A DNA stretch of 64,000 nucleotides from an uncultured Endomicrobiia bacterium (lineage in GTDB: Bacteria; Elusimicrobiota; Endomicrobiia; Endomicrobiales; Endomicrobiaceae), in contig CALHWY010000020.1 of assembly GCA_938040055.1 (NCBI GenBank), positions 1 through 64,000 on the forward strand. The letters run 5' to 3'. Below, piece after piece: positions 61,350 to 64,000 of the stretch. The first letter of the stretch is position 1. Every line of letters begins with the position of its first letter. Made by a program: the position numbers and the translations under genes. The notes beneath the pieces were generated by a model. It searched no databases and had not been told where the DNA came from. It worked only from the letters and a program-made list of their open reading frames with translations.

Positions 61350-62135
61350 TCATATTCCTAAATATGACATTAATACGCATAATAATACCACGCAGTAAAA
61401 CATAAAAGTAGCGCTGAAACGCCCGAAAACGGCGGTAAGCGCCAAAACCGCGCCGTAAACGAAAGCGTCCGGAAGCGCAGCTGCGAAAAAGTTTGCGTTT
61501 AACGGAGCAAAGCCGAAAACCTTAAAATAAAAAAACAAAGAAGCCAAAACCAAAAGAAGACCGGCGTATCTGGCCACGTCCCCCAAAAATTTGATTTCCA
61601 GCTTTGAAATAACCGCAAGCATTTCTTTGTCGAGCTTTAAACTGATAAAAAACAGCCAGTATCTTACCGGTATATGCACGCAGTTATAAGTAAATAAAAA
61701 AGACAGCGGAACTATCCAGCTGTAAGACGGATCCAGAACTCTGGAAAAAAGTATTACCAGAAAAATACTTAAAAAAGCCGTAAAAGGGCGGAGAGTTCCC
61801 CAGAAAAACGAATCCCCTATGGCGGCCAGAGGGCCGGCCATGACGCTTTTTATGAAATTGATGTCGGGAAGCTCTTTTCCAGTTCCCTCATTTTCGGATA
61901 TTTCTTTTTCGGCATTTGCGGTTATCGCAATTATTATATTCGCCATATAAGGATGCGTGTTGAAAAATCCCGTATGCCTGATAAGAGCTTCTTTTCTTCT
62001 TTCCCTGTCAGGATAGACCTTGTCCACAAAAGGCTTGAGCACAAAAAGAAAACCTATATTCTGCAATCTTTCAAAATTCCATAAAGCCTGCAGAAAAAAA
62101 GATTTAAAAAACATTTTTCCGTATATTTTAAACAT
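61350..62135 (-). CDS. PTS mannose-family IID component
   Basis: Membrane subunit of a mannose-type (ManXYZ/AgaD-like) permease, 261 residues. The family opening is recognisable: a long N-terminal amphipathic region with FFLQALWNFERLQNIGF, then FFNTHPYMANIIIAI and SVMAGPLAAIGDSFFWGTLRP, and later membrane helices. It follows the IIC gene by 2 bases. The matching cytoplasmic IIA and IIB genes are absent from this operon. Confidence 0.9.
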   Translation of the reverse strand: MFKIYGKMFFKSFFLQALWNFERLQNIGFLFVLKPFVDKVYPDRERRKEALIRHTGFFNTHPYMANIIIAITANAEKEISENEGTGKELPDINFIKSVMAGPLAAIGDSFFWGTLRPFTAFLSIFLVILFSRVLDPSYSWIVPLSFLFTYNCVHIPVRYWLFFISLKLDKEMLAVISKLEIKFLGDVARYAGLLLVLASLFFYFKVFGFAPLNANFFAAALPDAFVYGAVLALTAVFGRFSATFMFYCVVLLCVLMSYLGI

Positions 62136-62137
62136 AG

Positions 62138-62779
62138 TTACCTTTTGATAAAAGGAATTTTCAGATTTTTAAAATTATAAAGCACGGCGCCGAATCCCAG
62201 AATCGGGAGAAGATACCAGGCTTTTTTAAAACCCGATATTACAAAAACGGGCATCTGAAGATAGAGAAGCTGGAATATTACCCCGCCTAAAAACATTATT
62301 ATAAGATAGCTCAGAAAAGATCTTAAAATAAATAAAAACAGGCTCAGAAATATCCCGGCGTTTATCTTCCATTCCTTATTTTCCCGAATGCCTTTCTCAA
62401 CCCATCTCATTATGCATATATTGCGGTTTCTTCCGTTTATGTCGATCTCCCTATAAAAATAAGCGAAAGGAACCGCAAAAATCAGCGCGCAAATCGCCGC
62501 TTCCTGTATTGCCGGATAATATTTGCAAGCCCAGAAAGTGGCGTTAATGCTTATTGAGGCTATGTCTATAGGCACGGCGGCGCCCATGGGTATCGCGTTT
62601 ATCCAGACCATTTCAACTATCATCCCTATCCAAAGACCCGTGGTTATATCCCCCATCAAAAAACCGAATAAAGGCGCGCAAAAGATAGGACGGCATATCA
62701 TAAACTGTCCGAATGCCGTAATATCCATGCTGCAAAGCGCGGCGATAAGCGCCAAAAGGGCCGTATTTTCTATAATCAT
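62138..62779 (-). CDS. PTS mannose-family IIC component
   Basis: Membrane channel subunit of a mannose-type PTS, 213 residues with about six hydrophobic segments. Family pattern includes CRPIFCAPLFGFLMGDITTGLWIGMIVEMVWI and PMGAAVPIDIAS, with the conserved GAxxPPD-type loop altered to GAAVPID. It is somewhat shorter than the usual 250-270 residues. It overlaps the upstream GH57 gene by 4 bases, so their translation is coupled. Confidence 0.88.
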   Translation of the reverse strand: MIIENTALLALIAALCSMDITAFGQFMICRPIFCAPLFGFLMGDITTGLWIGMIVEMVWINAIPMGAAVPIDIASISINATFWACKYYPAIQEAAICALIFAVPFAYFYREIDINGRNRNICIMRWVEKGIRENKEWKINAGIFLSLFLFILRSFLSYLIIMFLGGVIFQLLYLQMPVFVISGFKKAWYLLPILGFGAVLYNFKNLKIPFIKR

Positions 62780-64000
62780 ATTTTTATATTGACGGACGTT
62801 TCCACAGCGAATTTAAATTCTTCGCCGGGCTTTAGCGACTTTCTGACAATAGCAACGGCGACCGTTCCCTGATACGTTTTTTCATAACCGTTCTCGGAAT
62901 TCGAGACGGTCTCTATGGGATATATCCACATGTCGCAGCTTTGCGATAAAGCGATCTCGACTTCGATTTTAAAAAAATCATCATATCTTTTCCAGCGTGT
63001 TACCTGTCTGAGATCGGCAAAATCGCCGGCGGTCTTGCTTGAAAAAGCAAAAACCTGCTCCGGGGCAAAACAAAAATCAAAATCCCGATCCGACAAATTC
63101 TTTATGCCGTAAACCGCCGAGTACCCGTGCTGCGAGGGCGTAACGGTTTTTGTCAGCTTGACTTCATTTTCGCAAACCCTGCCTTTTCTTTCCAAAATAA
63201 GCCTGGAACCCGAAACTTTCGCTTCGTATTTTCCCGTAACGAAATCTCCCAGTTCCCGAAAACGCACAAAAGCAAAATCCTCATGCTTTGTTTCTTCAGA
63301 AATGAAATGATCGACTAAAGAGTTCCTTCTGTACCAGTCATAACAAAGATATTTGTCCAGTCCTGCTTCCTTGACTTTTACGGCATCGTTATGAATCGTA
63401 TGAACTTCTTTTTCATTACCGCCGGCCAAAACGGCATTGTCTATATTTTCTCTGAGCTTTTTATGATAAGACTCGCATCGTCTCGTGAGAACGTCAAGAA
63501 GATTATGATTGATCTTTAAAATATCAAATTCGAAAATACTCCCCCCGCAGCCCGCTTTTACATAAATATTATGGGTTTTGCTTTCATAAAGATATTCGTC
63601 TTCCATGTCGCAGTCAAAATCAAACTCGGACCAGGCGGCGCGTTTCATAAAAGACTTATTGTAAAAATTTTCGGCTTTCAGCAAAGACGCGTATACCGCA
63701 TTTCTCAGATGCGGCAGATAAAGCCCTCCGAACACTCCGTGCCAGTACGCGCAGTTGCACTGCCCCGCGTGCAGGCTGTCCAGCGCTTTTTCGGCATAAG
63801 GCTTTTGGGTATCGGAATATTTTTTCACTTTATTGCTTATGTAAAGCATCTTTTTGTGCATATTGTTGGATTCGTCATATTTGCTTAAAAAGTTGCGCCA
63901 AAAACCGCCCCGCATAAACATTTTCGCTTCGTAATCTCCGCCCAAACGCCCTAAAGCGTCCTCAAATTTCCGTCTGGAACCGCTCGGGAGAGACCATTCG
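62776..64000 (-). CDS. GH57-family alpha-amylase/4-alpha-glucanotransferase, C-terminal part
   Basis: The open frame runs through the window edge, so only the C-terminal 408 or so residues are visible. The segment HAGQCNCAYWHGVFGGLYLPHLR and the preceding EWSLPSGSR (near the edge) match GH57 4-alpha-glucanotransferases, followed by the beta-rich jelly-roll (DUF1925/1926-type) domains seen in that group. The catalytic nucleophile region should lie outside the window. These enzymes rearrange or cut alpha-1,4-glucans such as starch or glycogen. The 4-base overlap with PTS IIC ties it to sugar uptake or glycogen control. A TTG at 63945 is open but mid-domain, so not the start. Confidence 0.88.
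   Translation of the reverse strand, partial: EWSLPSGSRRKFEDALGRLGGDYEAKMFMRGGFWRNFLSKYDESNNMHKKMLYISNKVKKYSDTQKPYAEKALDSLHAGQCNCAYWHGVFGGLYLPHLRNAVYASLLKAENFYNKSFMKRAAWSEFDFDCDMEDEYLYESKTHNIYVKAGCGGSIFEFDILKINHNLLDVLTRRCESYHKKLRENIDNAVLAGGNEKEVHTIHNDAVKVKEAGLDKYLCYDWYRRNSLVDHFISEETKHEDFAFVRFRELGDFVTGKYEAKVSGSRLILERKGRVCENEVKLTKTVTPSQHGYSAVYGIKNLSDRDFDFCFAPEQVFAFSSKTAGDFADLRQVTRWKRYDDFFKIEVEIALSQSCDMWIYPIETVSNSENGYEKTYQGTVAVAIVRKSLKPGEEFKFAVETSVNIKI

Overview
The window comes from a Gram-negative bacterium of moderately AT-rich composition. Evidence for an outer membrane is LptE, three apolipoprotein N-acyltransferases, several lipobox proteins and a PorV-like beta-barrel. A PorV-type barrel, a secreted protein ending in an FlgD/T9SS-like Ig domain, a GH57 glucanotransferase and a partial mannose-type PTS together suggest Elusimicrobiota (Endomicrobia-like). 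That placement is inference, not demonstrated. Almost every protein gene lies on the minus strand and is tightly packed, with short overlaps. The one convincing plus-strand protein gene is at 38699-39163.

Layout, left to right (transcription runs right to left): 43-9224 is a housekeeping run of xseA-xseB-ispA-dxs-tlyA-leuS-lptE-holA. 9225-9933 is empty. 9934-14112 holds rny, the folate cyclo-ligase gene, rarA, a 6S RNA, zapA and a ZapB-like coiled coil. 14285-17313 holds an FAD-linked dehydrogenase and a serine hydrolase. 17401-24470 is the infC-rpmI-rplT-pheS-pheT operon with ktrB-ktrA and a small TPR gene inserted, behind a consensus promoter and a structured leader. 24515-27621 holds a BspA-like LRR lipoprotein and thrS. 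28375-32839 is an accessory envelope cluster: lipoprotein, secreted propeller/FlgD-Ig protein and PorV-TPR fusion. 33209-38379 holds tRNA-Pro, a MerR regulator, HU and hflX-der-plsY-gpsA. 38699-39163 is the plus-strand secreted coiled-coil gene. 39972-41315 is a sugar porter. 42463-45593 holds tRNA-Gly, tRNA-Leu, secG, pgk and gap. 45715-54008 is secA, three tandem lnt genes and prfB (with its programmed frameshift). 54125-55210 is hemW. 55312 to the window end is one operon of GH57 enzyme, PTS IIC, IID, HPr, EI, lepA, lepB, an NfeD protein and an SPFH protein.

Functional links: secA/secG/lepB/lnt and the lipoproteins form an export and lipoprotein-maturation theme. dxs/ispA supply isoprenoids. 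gap/pgk, PTS and GH57 point to sugar and alpha-glucan use. No CRISPR array, integrase, transposase or recognisable defence system was seen. The best candidates for new biology are the triplicated lnt array, the PorV-TPR/FlgD-Ig cluster, the sugar operon lacking IIA/IIB, promoters placed almost directly on start codons, and the small secreted plus-strand protein.
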